Assembly: GCF_023195755.1 (NCBI RefSeq) | Contig: NZ_CP096203.1 | Coordinates: forward strand, 248,001-312,000 | Reading direction: 5' to 3' | Source of the DNA: Chryseobacterium nepalense | Lineage (GTDB): Bacteria; Bacteroidota; Bacteroidia; Flavobacteriales; Weeksellaceae | Length of the DNA: 64,000 bases | Shown: positions 18,744 through 26,608 of the stretch, one piece after another | Layout of the letters: every line of letters begins with the position of its first letter | Numbering within the stretch: the first letter of the stretch is position 1 | Program-made: the position numbers and the translations under genes | The notes under the pieces: generated by a model | Told to the model about the DNA's origin: nothing | What the model saw: the letters and a program-made list of their open reading frames with translations, nothing else | Database searches by the model: none

Positions 18744-19652
18744 TTATCCCGGAAAAGGTAGTGTAATGTCGTAACCCGCCGGTTCCGGATCCTGGGCAGG
18801 CATGTCATCATCTTTAAAAAACAACAACGGAACGGATGTGTTATTAATGATCTGCTTGAAAAAATTCTCAGAAAAGAATGATTTCCAGCTTTCTTCATCC
18901 TGATAATTCAGAATAATAAGATCAAATTCGGCATCTTTAGAAGCTTTGGATATTTCCACGGCTTTATCATTGCTCACAGTAAATGAAGTATAATGTTCCG
19001 TAGCACTTCCTTTCAGAGATTCCCGTATATTTATAAAAGCTTTTCGGATGCTGGTAAAATTTTCATCTCCCGAAATTCCGAAAAGACTGATAAAACCTTT
19101 ATTCTTTTCGGCTATAAGTTTTGAGATTTCCATTTTTTCTTTAAGTTTTTCAAGAACACGTACAGGAACCAGGATTCTCTCAAATTTGAATTGTCTGGAA
19201 TCTTCCGGCATCATCAGAACCGAACAGTTTACTCCTTTAAGAATCTGATAAGAAGACGACCCAAGGATAAGCTCCCGCAATCCCTGTTTTCCGGATGTCC
19301 CAGTAATGACAATGTCTACAGATTCTTCCTCAACAATATTATTGATGCTGTTGGTAATGGTCTCTGTCCCGATTCTTTTTAAAAAGGTAATGTCGTTATA
19401 GTTTTGCTGCAGAGAATTTTTAATCATTTCGAGACTGTTTTCTGCTTCAGCATATTGTTTAGTAACTGTATCTTCACCTACGATCTGCCTGCCTGTCCGG
19501 TCAATGATAAAAAAATTCATTACATTATGGAACAGGATGATTCTTGCATTATGTCTTTTTGCCATATGTACGGCAAGAATTGTTGCGCTATCTGTTTTTT
19601 GGGTAAAATCAATAGCAACTAAGATTGTTTTTATTTTGGTGTGTTTTTCCAT
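18744..19652 (-). CDS. Universal stress protein, tandem UspA domains
   Basis: About 302 aa containing two Usp domains. The first (about 1-150) opens with KTILVAIDFTQKTDSA and ends VDIVITGTSGKQGLRELILGS, the G-x2-G-x9-G(S/T)-type ATP-binding pattern. The second (about 160-285, starting FERILVPVRV) is degenerate. The apparent upstream start at 19703 would add a hydrophobic tail and overlap the promoter; the ATG at 19652 is preferred because a TAATTTTG -7 box lies at 19674-19681. It is the first gene of the usp-GNAT-racemase unit and has two TRTGGTATRT copies upstream. Confidence 0.88.
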   Translation of the reverse strand: MEKHTKIKTILVAIDFTQKTDSATILAVHMAKRHNARIILFHNVMNFFIIDRTGRQIVGEDTVTKQYAEAENSLEMIKNSLQQNYNDITFLKRIGTETITNSINNIVEEESVDIVITGTSGKQGLRELILGSSSYQILKGVNCSVLMMPEDSRQFKFERILVPVRVLEKLKEKMEISKLIAEKNKGFISLFGISGDENFTSIRKAFINIRESLKGSATEHYTSFTVSNDKAVEISKASKDAEFDLIILNYQDEESWKSFFSENFFKQIINNTSVPLLFFKDDDMPAQDPEPAGYDITLPFPG

Positions 19653-19673
19653 ATCAATTGTGATATAAGAGTG

Positions 19674-19681
19674 CAAAATTA
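19674..19681 (-). promoter_or_regulatory. -7 promoter box of the usp operon
   Basis: The minus strand reads TAATTTTG, an exact TAnnTTTG match, 21 bases before the chosen usp start. The two TRTGGTATRT copies lie about 40 and 145 bases further upstream, a usual place for activator or repressor sites. Confidence 0.6.
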
Positions 19682-19721
19682 CGGCCAAGCATAAGAAAAA
19701 CATGTCATGATTTATTGTTGT

Positions 19722-19834
19722 TATGGTATATTTTACTTTTTATATTCGATTACGTCTCATATTGTTTTATCAAATGAAACTATTTGACAATCGTTCTGTG
19801 TGGAAAAAAAAGTTCCCTTTTAAATATGGTATGT
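19722..19834 (-). promoter_or_regulatory. Candidate operators TRTGGTATRT, copies 4 and 5
   Basis: TATGGTATAT at 19722-19731 and TATGGTATGT at 19825-19834, both upstream of the usp promoter and in the same orientation as copies 1-3. Two copies in front of the operon that encodes the AraC regulator would fit autoregulation. Confidence 0.4.
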
Positions 19835-20219
19835 TAAAAGTGGAGTTATTTTTTTAATTGATTTTTGGATTGTATCAATGAATAAAAGATATTATTTTTA
19901 AATTTTTGACTGTCAATAGTTTAAAAATTATTTCAACAGATCCTGTGTTAAATTACTTAGCATTTTATTAGTGGCAGCACTGTTTTAAAACAGGTACATT
20001 ACTTTGTAATTCAATAAATTTTAAGTTTTATTTTTTCATTTATTTTCTTAAATCTGAATATATTTTACTAAATTTGAATTCAATATGCGGTGATATAATA
20101 AAATCCGGAAAAATTATATGAATATTCTTATAGGAAATAAGAAGTAATTATTATATTTTTACTATATCTAAATTTAGAGTTAAAAACTTTATCTTTAGGT
20201 GCTAAAAATTATTTTTACT
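19835..20219. other. AT-rich intergenic gap
   Basis: Apart from the usp promoter and operator copies to its left, I see no ORF, RNA gene or strong hairpin here. A near match to the -7 box (TATCTTTA, 20190-20197) lies about 22 bases before the lipoprotein start at 20220 and may be its promoter. Confidence 0.4.
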
Positions 20220-20504
20220 ATGAACATAAAACTATTATTATCCGGAATCTTATTATTATCCCTTTTAGCGGCTTGTTCGGATAGGTATGAAGAGGGAGAT
20301 TCATACCCGAAGACGAGTAAGACTCCAGAAGCTTTTAAAACTGAAAGCAATCAAGGAGATGAAACAGCTAAAAAAACAGATTCAACGAAAACCAAGGTAA
20401 TTATCGATGCACCACAAGCAATCCCAGCAGACATCTCCGCAGAACAGGCAGGAACTGACACAGGAGAAACAATTGATCCGACAAAACCGGACAGGCCTAA
20501 GTAA
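20220..20504 (+). CDS. Small lipoprotein
   Basis: About 94 aa: signal sequence MNIKLLLSGILLLSLLAAC with lipobox LAAC (Cys 19), then a short Lys/Thr/Asp/Pro-rich, probably unstructured tail ending KPDRPK. The start at 20220 places the lipobox correctly; an ATG 21 bases upstream adds only MLKIIFT. The 3' part is overlapped by the membrane protein ORF in another frame. Together with the two genes that follow it looks like a small envelope cassette of unknown function. Confidence 0.6.
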   Translation: MNIKLLLSGILLLSLLAACSDRYEEGDSYPKTSKTPEAFKTESNQGDETAKKTDSTKTKVIIDAPQAIPADISAEQAGTDTGETIDPTKPDRPK

Positions 20505-20970
20505 GCTCATTATTGAGATTACGGCTTCTGTTTTTGTTATTATTTCAGCTATATTGCCATTTCTGAACAATATAGTAGGATACTTCACTGATGTAACGGT
20601 GCAGTTGGATAATAACGCAGGTGTAAGAAGTCTTGATCTGGATTCTGCTATTTACTTTTTGTCGATACCGGTTTGTATGATACTGTTGGCGCTGGGCGGA
20701 TTGTTCAGGGCAAACAGGTTTACTTTTTATGCGGCTTTAATATCGGGGTACTTTCACCTAAGCACTTATGTGAAATTTGTGTTCTTTAACCAGAACAAAA
20801 TTTCCGCAATTGCGGATGCAGCAATAATTTGCCTGCTGTTGGTGATTATAGTCCTTGTGTTTCTGCTGGATAGATATTACAGAAAAATTTATCTGCTTGA
20901 TAAATTTAATAACAGTACGCTTGAAAGATTTTCTTCCATATTATTTAAACGTTTAGGAAAAAATGAGTAG
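20407..20970 (+). CDS. Small membrane protein overlapping the lipoprotein gene
   Basis: A 187-aa ORF with four hydrophobic segments in its last 150 residues (about 37-55, 78-98, 105-120 and 136-155) and a basic C-terminal tail. The first ATG (20407) overlaps the lipoprotein gene by 98 bases. A TTG at 20473, in the same frame and 6 bases after a good AGGAG (20462-20466), would cut the overlap to 32 bases and remove a polar, low-complexity N-terminus, so it may be the real start. The stop overlaps the next gene by 8 bases. I do not recognise the family. Confidence 0.6.
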   Translation: MHHKQSQQTSPQNRQELTQEKQLIRQNRTGLSKLIIEITASVFVIISAILPFLNNIVGYFTDVTVQLDNNAGVRSLDLDSAIYFLSIPVCMILLALGGLFRANRFTFYAALISGYFHLSTYVKFVFFNQNKISAIADAAIICLLLVIIVLVFLLDRYYRKIYLLDKFNNSTLERFSSILFKRLGKNE

Positions 20971-21220
20971 TCACAGAGATAGATTAAAGATTCTTGTTGC
21001 TCTCTCGGATAAATTATGGGAAGATTATGACAATACGGTAATATCTGAGGAGGAATATATAAGAAAAATGAATTTGGTAAAGAAAGAAATCAATAACGGA
21101 TTTATAAAAACCCTTGAGGAACTGGAAGTATTTACCAATGAACTGGGGTATATCGTTATGTCTGTACCTACGAAGAGTTTTATTTATGGTTCAGAAAAGA
21201 TTATCATTAATAAAAACTAA
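20963..21220 (+). CDS. Small hypothetical protein
   Basis: An 85-aa helical, soluble, charged protein. It overlaps the preceding membrane-protein gene by 8 bases, so its translation is probably coupled. It converges with the HTH gene, whose stop is 1 base away. No family recognised. Confidence 0.55.
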   Translation: MSSHRDRLKILVALSDKLWEDYDNTVISEEEYIRKMNLVKKEINNGFIKTLEELEVFTNELGYIVMSVPTKSFIYGSEKIIINKN

Positions 21221-21221
21221 T

Positions 21222-21686
21222 TTATTTGGCAGATATTTTCATTGCTGAAAGTATTTCGTTCAACATCTTATTTTGTTCTGAAATAGCTTTACTGTATTTC
21301 TTTTCAATTTTACTGATCTGGCTTTGCAGAAACATTAATGTTTTGTCCTGAGTATTATACTGGGCAAACAAATTGGCAAGCAGATCTCCAATCTTATCAT
21401 TAATCTCATTAGTATAAAGATCATCATTCCGATGGTCTTTTTTGTTTTTATCAGCTTCTGTTAACAATTCTCCTTCACCGGTGATCAGCCAGACAAGGTT
21501 ATCATTAAGGTCCGGATAGACTCTTAGAATCCGAGCAAGCTTATCTACACCTAGGTCACTCTTCAGTCCGGCACCTTTAAAATTGGATGCCGAAATCCCG
21601 CTTTCTCTGTAAAAAGTTTCCTTTTTAATGTTGTTTGCCTCTAAAAAAATTAAAATTCTTTCTTTCGTGGTCTGAATTTTGTCCAT
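21222..21686 (-). CDS. Helix-turn-helix regulator, phage-repressor-like
   Basis: A 154-aa protein. The N-terminal 70 residues form an XRE-like HTH domain (ERILIFLEANNIKKETFYRE, then SGISASNFKG and VDKLARILRVYPDLN), followed by NLVWLITGEGEL, a signature of Bacteroidota XRE regulators. The C-terminal part (about 100-154) is a predicted coiled coil, suggesting oligomerisation. It has no peptidase domain for SOS cleavage. It is divergent from the DUF6876-like pair, and the 71-base gap with its TATATTTG box is where it would bind. Regulation of the pair is inference. Confidence 0.72.
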   Translation of the reverse strand: MDKIQTTKERILIFLEANNIKKETFYRESGISASNFKGAGLKSDLGVDKLARILRVYPDLNDNLVWLITGEGELLTEADKNKKDHRNDDLYTNEINDKIGDLLANLFAQYNTQDKTLMFLQSQISKIEKKYSKAISEQNKMLNEILSAMKISAK

Positions 21687-21714
21687 AATTATTTTTTATA
21701 GTCGGAATTTAGTC

Positions 21715-21722
21715 TATATTTG
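21715..21722 (+). promoter_or_regulatory. -7 promoter box TATATTTG
   Basis: Exact TAnnTTTG match 35 bases before the start of the first DUF6876-like gene. Just upstream a direct repeat TAGTC occurs twice about 10 bases apart (near 21699 and 21711), a possible site for the divergent HTH regulator. Confidence 0.5.
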
Positions 21723-21757
21723 CAAAGATAAAACAAAATTATAGAATATTAATACAA

Positions 21758-22192
21758 ATGAAAAATTATATGCAATCGGCGAATGACTATTACCGTCATT
21801 TTATACAGCCAAGAGATTTTATTGAATTTCAATCCGGATTTTTTCTCTCTGAAGGGATTTTCAGAATATCCGGCGAAACACAATGCCAATGGCTTTTACA
21901 GATCATCTGTTTTCAGCAGAAAGCATCTGGTGTACAATTGGTGGAGTTCTGGAAGCTGAAGAGAAAAGAAGGGTTAGATTATGAGCTCCAATGCAAAGAC
22001 AGTTCAGGAAGTATTCTTTTTGAAAATACTTTTATATCACCGGATTTTTTATTTAATGAAATCACGATATGGAAAATTGGCAGCTACCTCATCTTGCCGG
22101 GAGAATATAATGAATTTGTAAAGCTTATCAAAAATGATACAGCCAATCATACTTCTAAAAGTATGGATGATATTAAAACAAAATTGAACTAA
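21758..22192 (+). CDS. DUF6876-like protein, copy A
   Basis: A 144-aa soluble protein. The pattern 'F-x-GFFLSEGI', 'CQWLLQIICFQQ', 'FWKLKRKEG', 'LQCKDSSGSIL' and 'LILPGEY' matches how I remember DUF6876, a Bacteroidota family of unknown function often found on plasmids and conjugative or phage-like elements. It is paralogous to the next gene and divergent from an HTH regulator. Family call rests on motif memory. Confidence 0.6.
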   Translation: MKNYMQSANDYYRHFIQPRDFIEFQSGFFLSEGIFRISGETQCQWLLQIICFQQKASGVQLVEFWKLKRKEGLDYELQCKDSSGSILFENTFISPDFLFNEITIWKIGSYLILPGEYNEFVKLIKNDTANHTSKSMDDIKTKLN

Positions 22193-22220
22193 AACTAAGA
22201 ATAATTAATTAACTAATCTC

Positions 22221-22595
22221 ATGAGTATTAAAAGAAACAAAAAAAGAAATTCCGTAAACACGCTTTACGACTCTTACACATCAACAGAAGAACTGTTTGA
22301 ATTTAAAGAAGGTTATAAATTAACCAAAGGAATTGTGGATGTTTCCAACGAAGAAGATTGCAGCTGGTTGCTGGAGATCATTCTGGAAGAACAGCCAAAA
22401 ATCAACTGTGAAACACAGCACTGGCATTTTAAAAGAGTAGAAGGAAACGTTTTCAGGCTTTACTGTACCGATGAGGACGGAATAATTCTTACAGAAAAAA
22501 ATGACATTTCTATTCCTTTTTATTTTGATGACCTCTTCCTGCTGGTAAAGAAAAACCTTCTTTGTCTGCCGATTGAATCAAAAATGTATGCGTAA
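22221..22595 (+). CDS. DUF6876-like protein, copy B
   Basis: A 124-aa paralogue of the preceding protein. Matching positions include FKEGYKLTKGI, CSWLLEIILEEQ, WHFKRVEG, LYCTDEDGIIL and a final LLCLPIE. The N-terminus is basic. It lies 28 bases after copy A and is probably co-transcribed. A bidirectional hairpin terminator follows at 22641-22667. Function unknown. Confidence 0.6.
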   Translation: MSIKRNKKRNSVNTLYDSYTSTEELFEFKEGYKLTKGIVDVSNEEDCSWLLEIILEEQPKINCETQHWHFKRVEGNVFRLYCTDEDGIILTEKNDISIPFYFDDLFLLVKKNLLCLPIESKMYA

Positions 22596-22640
22596 CCATT
22601 GGAAATGTTAAGATTTGAACTCAAAATTTATTATTAAATA

Positions 22641-22667
22641 AAGTGCCGTTATTGAATAACGGCACTT
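22641..22667. terminator. Bidirectional terminator between convergent genes
   Basis: AAGTGCCGTTATT (22641-22653) and AATAACGGCACTT (22655-22667) are perfect inverted repeats, leaving a short loop. The hairpin serves the DUF6876 pair on the plus strand and the DUF4249 gene on the minus strand. It includes the DUF4249 stop codon (22649-22651) and its last codons. Confidence 0.7.
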
Positions 22668-23455
22668 AACTTTTCTGAGGTATGCGCGGAAAAATATCCC
22701 AGCGCGCCATTACTGATGTTACTCGGCGGATTGGCCGGCGTAATTCCGCCACCGGGACCACTGCCGGAAAGCTGAAGAAGAGCAGAGTAGAAGGTATATA
22801 CCTGGTTATCGATACACTGCATTTCAACATAAATAATATCTCCGGGCACAACTTTTATATCTCCGGGATCACTGTCATCATTAGGAAGCAGCAATGGCCT
22901 TTGATTGAGCATACCATTATTTACATTGTCTGAAAATTCCGAGAAAAACTTTTTAGGATTATTGTTTACGGTGAAACTGAAAAGGTAACGGTTCCCTAAG
23001 GCAGGAGGATCCGTGAAAACAGGCAGAAGTGTATAGCTTGTTTCGCCCGCCACTACAAAAGAATCCTGCATAAGACCTTCAAAAGCAACCGGCTGGGGCA
23101 TGGTACTCTGCGCAACATATTCATTACCTTCAGCTTTTACTGTCAGGGTATACGTTCTTCCCGGCTCACCGGTGATCGCCGAGGTCCGATAGTTTCCGCC
23201 GCCTATGTACTGCAGTATTTCAGAATGTCCCGCATCGTCTTTCAGGGTTACCTGCGCACCTTCTACGGCAGGATACTCATTGAGAGAGGTAAAAGAAACC
23301 GATTTTGTTATTTTTACAATATAAGGACCTGCTTTATCCGTAATATTACCTTCAATTACAATTTTTCCGCTTTGATTTTCGAGATCAAGATCAATTTCTT
23401 TTTCACATGAAACGGTTATTGTAAGTGCTGCTATGATTAAAAATATTTTTTTCAT
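22649..23455 (-). CDS. DUF4249 family outer membrane lipoprotein
   Basis: A 268-aa lipoprotein (lipobox VSC, Cys 17, followed by EKEIDLDLE). The beta-rich body begins KIVIEGNITDKAGPYIV and contains VEGAQVTLKDDAG, as in DUF4249 proteins. These are nearly always encoded beside a TonB receptor and are thought to act as its surface partner; no substrate is established. The receptor gene ends 2 bases upstream. The C-terminus ends within a terminator hairpin. Confidence 0.85.
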   Translation of the reverse strand: MKKIFLIIAALTITVSCEKEIDLDLENQSGKIVIEGNITDKAGPYIVKITKSVSFTSLNEYPAVEGAQVTLKDDAGHSEILQYIGGGNYRTSAITGEPGRTYTLTVKAEGNEYVAQSTMPQPVAFEGLMQDSFVVAGETSYTLLPVFTDPPALGNRYLFSFTVNNNPKKFFSEFSDNVNNGMLNQRPLLLPNDDSDPGDIKVVPGDIIYVEMQCIDNQVYTFYSALLQLSGSGPGGGITPANPPSNISNGALGYFSAHTSEKLSAVIQ

Positions 23456-23457
23456 GA

Positions 23458-25788
23458 TTAAAACTTAAAATTATAAGTGATATTGGGAACCCATCTGAAC
23501 AGGGATGTCTGTACGGCTCTCGTTGTTCCCGGGCTGTCAGGATTATCTTCAAAATTAATTACATAGGCATTTTCCCGGCCGTAAACATTGTAGATCCCGA
23601 ATGACCATGATCCCTTAAAGCGTCGGTTGGAAGCGGGTTCATAAGTGGCATTCAGATCCATTCTGTGATAAGCCGGCATACGGTCTGCGTTTCGTTTGCT
23701 GTATTGAAAAACAGTTTGCCCGTTCAGTTCATATTTTCCTGTAGGGAAAGTTACGGCATTACCGGTACTGTACAGAAATAATCCGGAAAAAGACCATTTC
23801 GGATTAAGCTGATACGTTGCTACTAGCGAAAGATCATGCGTTTTATCCATTCTTGCGTTATACCATTCATTATCATTAATGCCGTCAATTTTTCTTTCCG
23901 TTTTCGAAAGGGTGTAGGAAATCCATCCGGTAAGTTTTCCGCTTTTCTTTTTGGCGATAATTTCAAGTCCGTATGCTCTTCCTTTACCGAAAAGAAGCTC
24001 ACTCTCTACATCGGCTGCCGTATCGAAGGTTATCTGTGCCCCGTTTTTATAATCGATCTGGTTCTGCATAGATTTGTAATATACTTCAGTATTAAGTTCA
24101 TAATTATTATTACTGAAATTTCTGCTGTAGCCAATGCTTACCTGATCTGCGATTTCCGGTTTCACTGTATAGCTGCTTCCGATCCATTGGTCTGTAGGAT
24201 TTCCGCTTCCACTGTTGCTCAATAAATGCAGGTTCTGCGTATTTCTGGAATACCCTCCTTTTATGCTGCTTACGTCGTTGATGCGGTAGTTGGCTGTAAT
24301 TCTAGGTTCCGGATTTATATAGGTTTTGCCAAATTTTCCTTTTTCAAGAAATTTAGAACCTGTAAGAACTCCATTTTCATACGTGTTGAAAGTATCACCA
24401 CCTAAAACACTGAATAAGGAAAGCCTTATCCCGTAGTTCACGGTAAGTTTCTCATTTACTTTATAATCATCATTTATGTAAAAAGCATTTTCCCACGAAT
24501 GTCTCGGGTTTCTGGGAAAACTGCTGACACTGGTTCCGGATGCGCTGCTGGGTGTAATGGTGTGGTAAATCGACTGAAGACCAAACTTCACGGAATGATT
24601 ATTCCCCGCAAACCAGGTAAAATCTTGCTTCAGATTCCAGTCTTCAATTTCGGAAGAAAGTCCGAAAGTATTATTGTTGCTGCTTAAGCTTACATTATAA
24701 TTATAATTGCTGAATATAAAAGAGGTATTGGAAAACAATTTGCTGCTGATGATACTGTTCCAACGCAGGGTAGCAGTAGTATTTCCCCAGTCGGTTGCAA
24801 AAGTGTCACCCAATCCCAAAACATCTCTTCCGAAATATCCTGATAAATAAAGCCTGTTGTTTTCGTTAATCTGGTAATTAGCCTTTAAATTTAAATCGTA
24901 AAAATAAAGTTTACTGTCTTTAAAATCATCGGTTGCCTTTAAGAATACATCAGCATAGGTTCTTCTTCCGGAAACAATGAAAGAAGACTTTTCTTTTTGA
25001 ATAGGACCTTCAACACTCAGTCTGCTGCTGATCAGTCCGAGGCCGCCGTTCACATTATATTCTTTATTATTTCCATCCTTCATTTTAACATCCAGTACAG
25101 AAGACAGGCGGCCGCCATATTGAGCCGGACTGCTTCCCTTGATAATACTCGCATCCTTCAGGGCATCACTGTTGAAAGTACTGAAAAAACCAAGAAGATG
25201 TGAAGCGTTGTAAACGGCAGCTTCATCAAGCAGAATAAGGTTTTGATCTGTTGCTCCGCCACGAACGCTGAATCCGCTGCTGCCTTCTCCATTGCTTTTT
25301 ATACCCGGTAAAAGCTGAATGGTTTTCATAATATCTTTTTCGCCAAAAAGAACAGGCAGTTTTTCGATATTTTTGATGCTTAGCGTTTCTGTTCCCATTT
25401 GTGCGGTAGTCAGGTTTTTGTCCTTTTTAACTCCCGAGATGACTACCTCCTCAATCTTCGCTACTTTTTCTTCTTCCTGAGCGAGCTGCAGATCCTGTTT
25501 TATATTATCTTCAACCGTAATATTTTGCTGAAAATCTTTAAAACCTGGATTTGAAATGATGAGATGATAAGTGCCTTTGGGAAGCGAAAGCGAATAAAAT
25601 CCATAATCGTTGGAAACTACAGAAATGGTAGGGTCTTCAGCAACTTTTACTGTAACCCCAATCATAAGCTCTCCGTTATTAATATCTTTTATAGTACCGC
25701 TTACAGAATATTTTTGTTGTGCAAAAACAGCCGTACTGAAACAAATTGCTGCTGCGGAAGTGGCAATTTTAAAGGATAATATCTGCAT
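23458..25788 (-). CDS. TonB-dependent outer membrane receptor
   Basis: A 776-aa receptor. Signal peptide to about residue 23 (VFAQQ); carboxypeptidase-regulatory-like domain about 27-110 (YSVSGTIKDINNGELMIGVT); plug about 120-225, with EKDIMKTIQLLPGI and GFSVRGGATDQNLILLDEA; beta-barrel to the end (ITYNFKF). It lacks the STN domain of the other receptor, so it should not signal through a FecR. It pairs with the DUF4249 lipoprotein just downstream. The substrate is unknown. A TATTTTTG -7 box lies 50 bases upstream. Confidence 0.93.
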   Translation of the reverse strand: MQILSFKIATSAAAICFSTAVFAQQKYSVSGTIKDINNGELMIGVTVKVAEDPTISVVSNDYGFYSLSLPKGTYHLIISNPGFKDFQQNITVEDNIKQDLQLAQEEEKVAKIEEVVISGVKKDKNLTTAQMGTETLSIKNIEKLPVLFGEKDIMKTIQLLPGIKSNGEGSSGFSVRGGATDQNLILLDEAAVYNASHLLGFFSTFNSDALKDASIIKGSSPAQYGGRLSSVLDVKMKDGNNKEYNVNGGLGLISSRLSVEGPIQKEKSSFIVSGRRTYADVFLKATDDFKDSKLYFYDLNLKANYQINENNRLYLSGYFGRDVLGLGDTFATDWGNTTATLRWNSIISSKLFSNTSFIFSNYNYNVSLSSNNNTFGLSSEIEDWNLKQDFTWFAGNNHSVKFGLQSIYHTITPSSASGTSVSSFPRNPRHSWENAFYINDDYKVNEKLTVNYGIRLSLFSVLGGDTFNTYENGVLTGSKFLEKGKFGKTYINPEPRITANYRINDVSSIKGGYSRNTQNLHLLSNSGSGNPTDQWIGSSYTVKPEIADQVSIGYSRNFSNNNYELNTEVYYKSMQNQIDYKNGAQITFDTAADVESELLFGKGRAYGLEIIAKKKSGKLTGWISYTLSKTERKIDGINDNEWYNARMDKTHDLSLVATYQLNPKWSFSGLFLYSTGNAVTFPTGKYELNGQTVFQYSKRNADRMPAYHRMDLNATYEPASNRRFKGSWSFGIYNVYGRENAYVINFEDNPDSPGTTRAVQTSLFRWVPNITYNFKF

Positions 25789-25837
25789 TTTGGTTTAATT
25801 GATTGAGGATGTAATAATATTTTTAATCTGAACTGGT

Positions 25838-25845
25838 CAAAAATA
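25838..25845 (-). promoter_or_regulatory. -7 promoter box of the TonB receptor/DUF4249 operon
   Basis: The minus strand reads TATTTTTG, matching TAnnTTTG, 50 bases before the receptor start. No good -33 TTG is visible. Confidence 0.45.
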
Positions 25846-25918
25846 CAATTTTTATAGACGTCATTATATCTCTTAAGACATGATTTTTAGCGAAAAGAAA
25901 TTATCTGTCGAGAATGAA

Positions 25919-26608
25919 TTATTTCAGATGATTATTGATAAAATCAGCCAGCATTTTCGTATTGCCACCATAATGATGATCTCCGGGGATATGTTTCATC
26001 TGATAATTGTTCTTCAGGGTAATTTGTTGATAAGAAAAATGCGTATATTCAAAATCGCTGAGGACAACCATTACCGGAACCTGCGTTATTTTATTAATTT
26101 CCGGGATAACGGGTAAACTTCCTTTAGGTTCCTGACTCAAATATTCTTCAAGATGAATTTTAAAATCATTACTTTTTGAAGGGCCAATAATAACTATTTT
26201 CTGAATTTTATTTTTTAAATTATTTGAAAATCTGTTATATACGAAAGGTGTGACATCTGCTCCAAATGAAAATCCTATGATGATCACATGCTGGTTTTTT
26301 CTTCCCTGCAGCTGTACGTTAATATACTTTTCAATATCGGAGGAAGTCTGTTCCGGTGTTTTTTTATTCCAGAAATAAATTTGGGTATTTAAGGCAAAAA
26401 TATCATATCCGAAATGATGCAGTTTTTCACCTAAACTTTTTGAAAAGGTATTAAAACCGGCATCTCCGCTGAGGTAAAAAATAATAGGTTTTTCAGAATG
26501 ACTATTCCATTCGGTAATCCTGAAATCAGATTCAGATTTGCATCCTCCGATGGTCAGAACCAGTGATGCGCAGATTATTTTGAAGATTAATGTAATGAAT
26601 TGCTTCAT
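25919..26608 (-). CDS. VirJ/AcvB-type lysyl-lipid hydrolase, lipoprotein
   Basis: A 229-aa alpha/beta hydrolase with a lipoprotein signal (lipobox IGGC, Cys about 23). The oxyanion region is IIFYLSGDAGF, the nucleophile elbow is GFSFGAD (Ser in G-x-S-x-G) and a late histidine lies in PGDHHYGG. This is the VirJ (PF06057) family; in Agrobacterium AcvB hydrolyses lysyl-phosphatidylglycerol. Its start overlaps the mprF stop by 4 bases (26605-26608), so the two proteins form a make-and-break pair. It is anchored in the periplasm or outer membrane. The target lipid in this organism is inferred. Confidence 0.82.
   Translation of the reverse strand: MKQFITLIFKIICASLVLTIGGCKSESDFRITEWNSHSEKPIIFYLSGDAGFNTFSKSLGEKLHHFGYDIFALNTQIYFWNKKTPEQTSSDIEKYINVQLQGRKNQHVIIIGFSFGADVTPFVYNRFSNNLKNKIQKIVIIGPSKSNDFKIHLEEYLSQEPKGSLPVIPEINKITQVPVMVVLSDFEYTHFSYQQITLKNNYQMKHIPGDHHYGGNTKMLADFINNHLK

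Noticed and set aside
19653..19703. Longer start for the universal stress protein
   Set aside because: It would overlap the -7 box at 19674-19681 and add a hydrophobic tail. The Usp domain begins right after the ATG at 19652.
22641..22667. Attachment site or insertion-element end
   Set aside because: The inverted repeat lies between convergent genes and is explained as a bidirectional terminator. No recombinase gene or second copy is seen.
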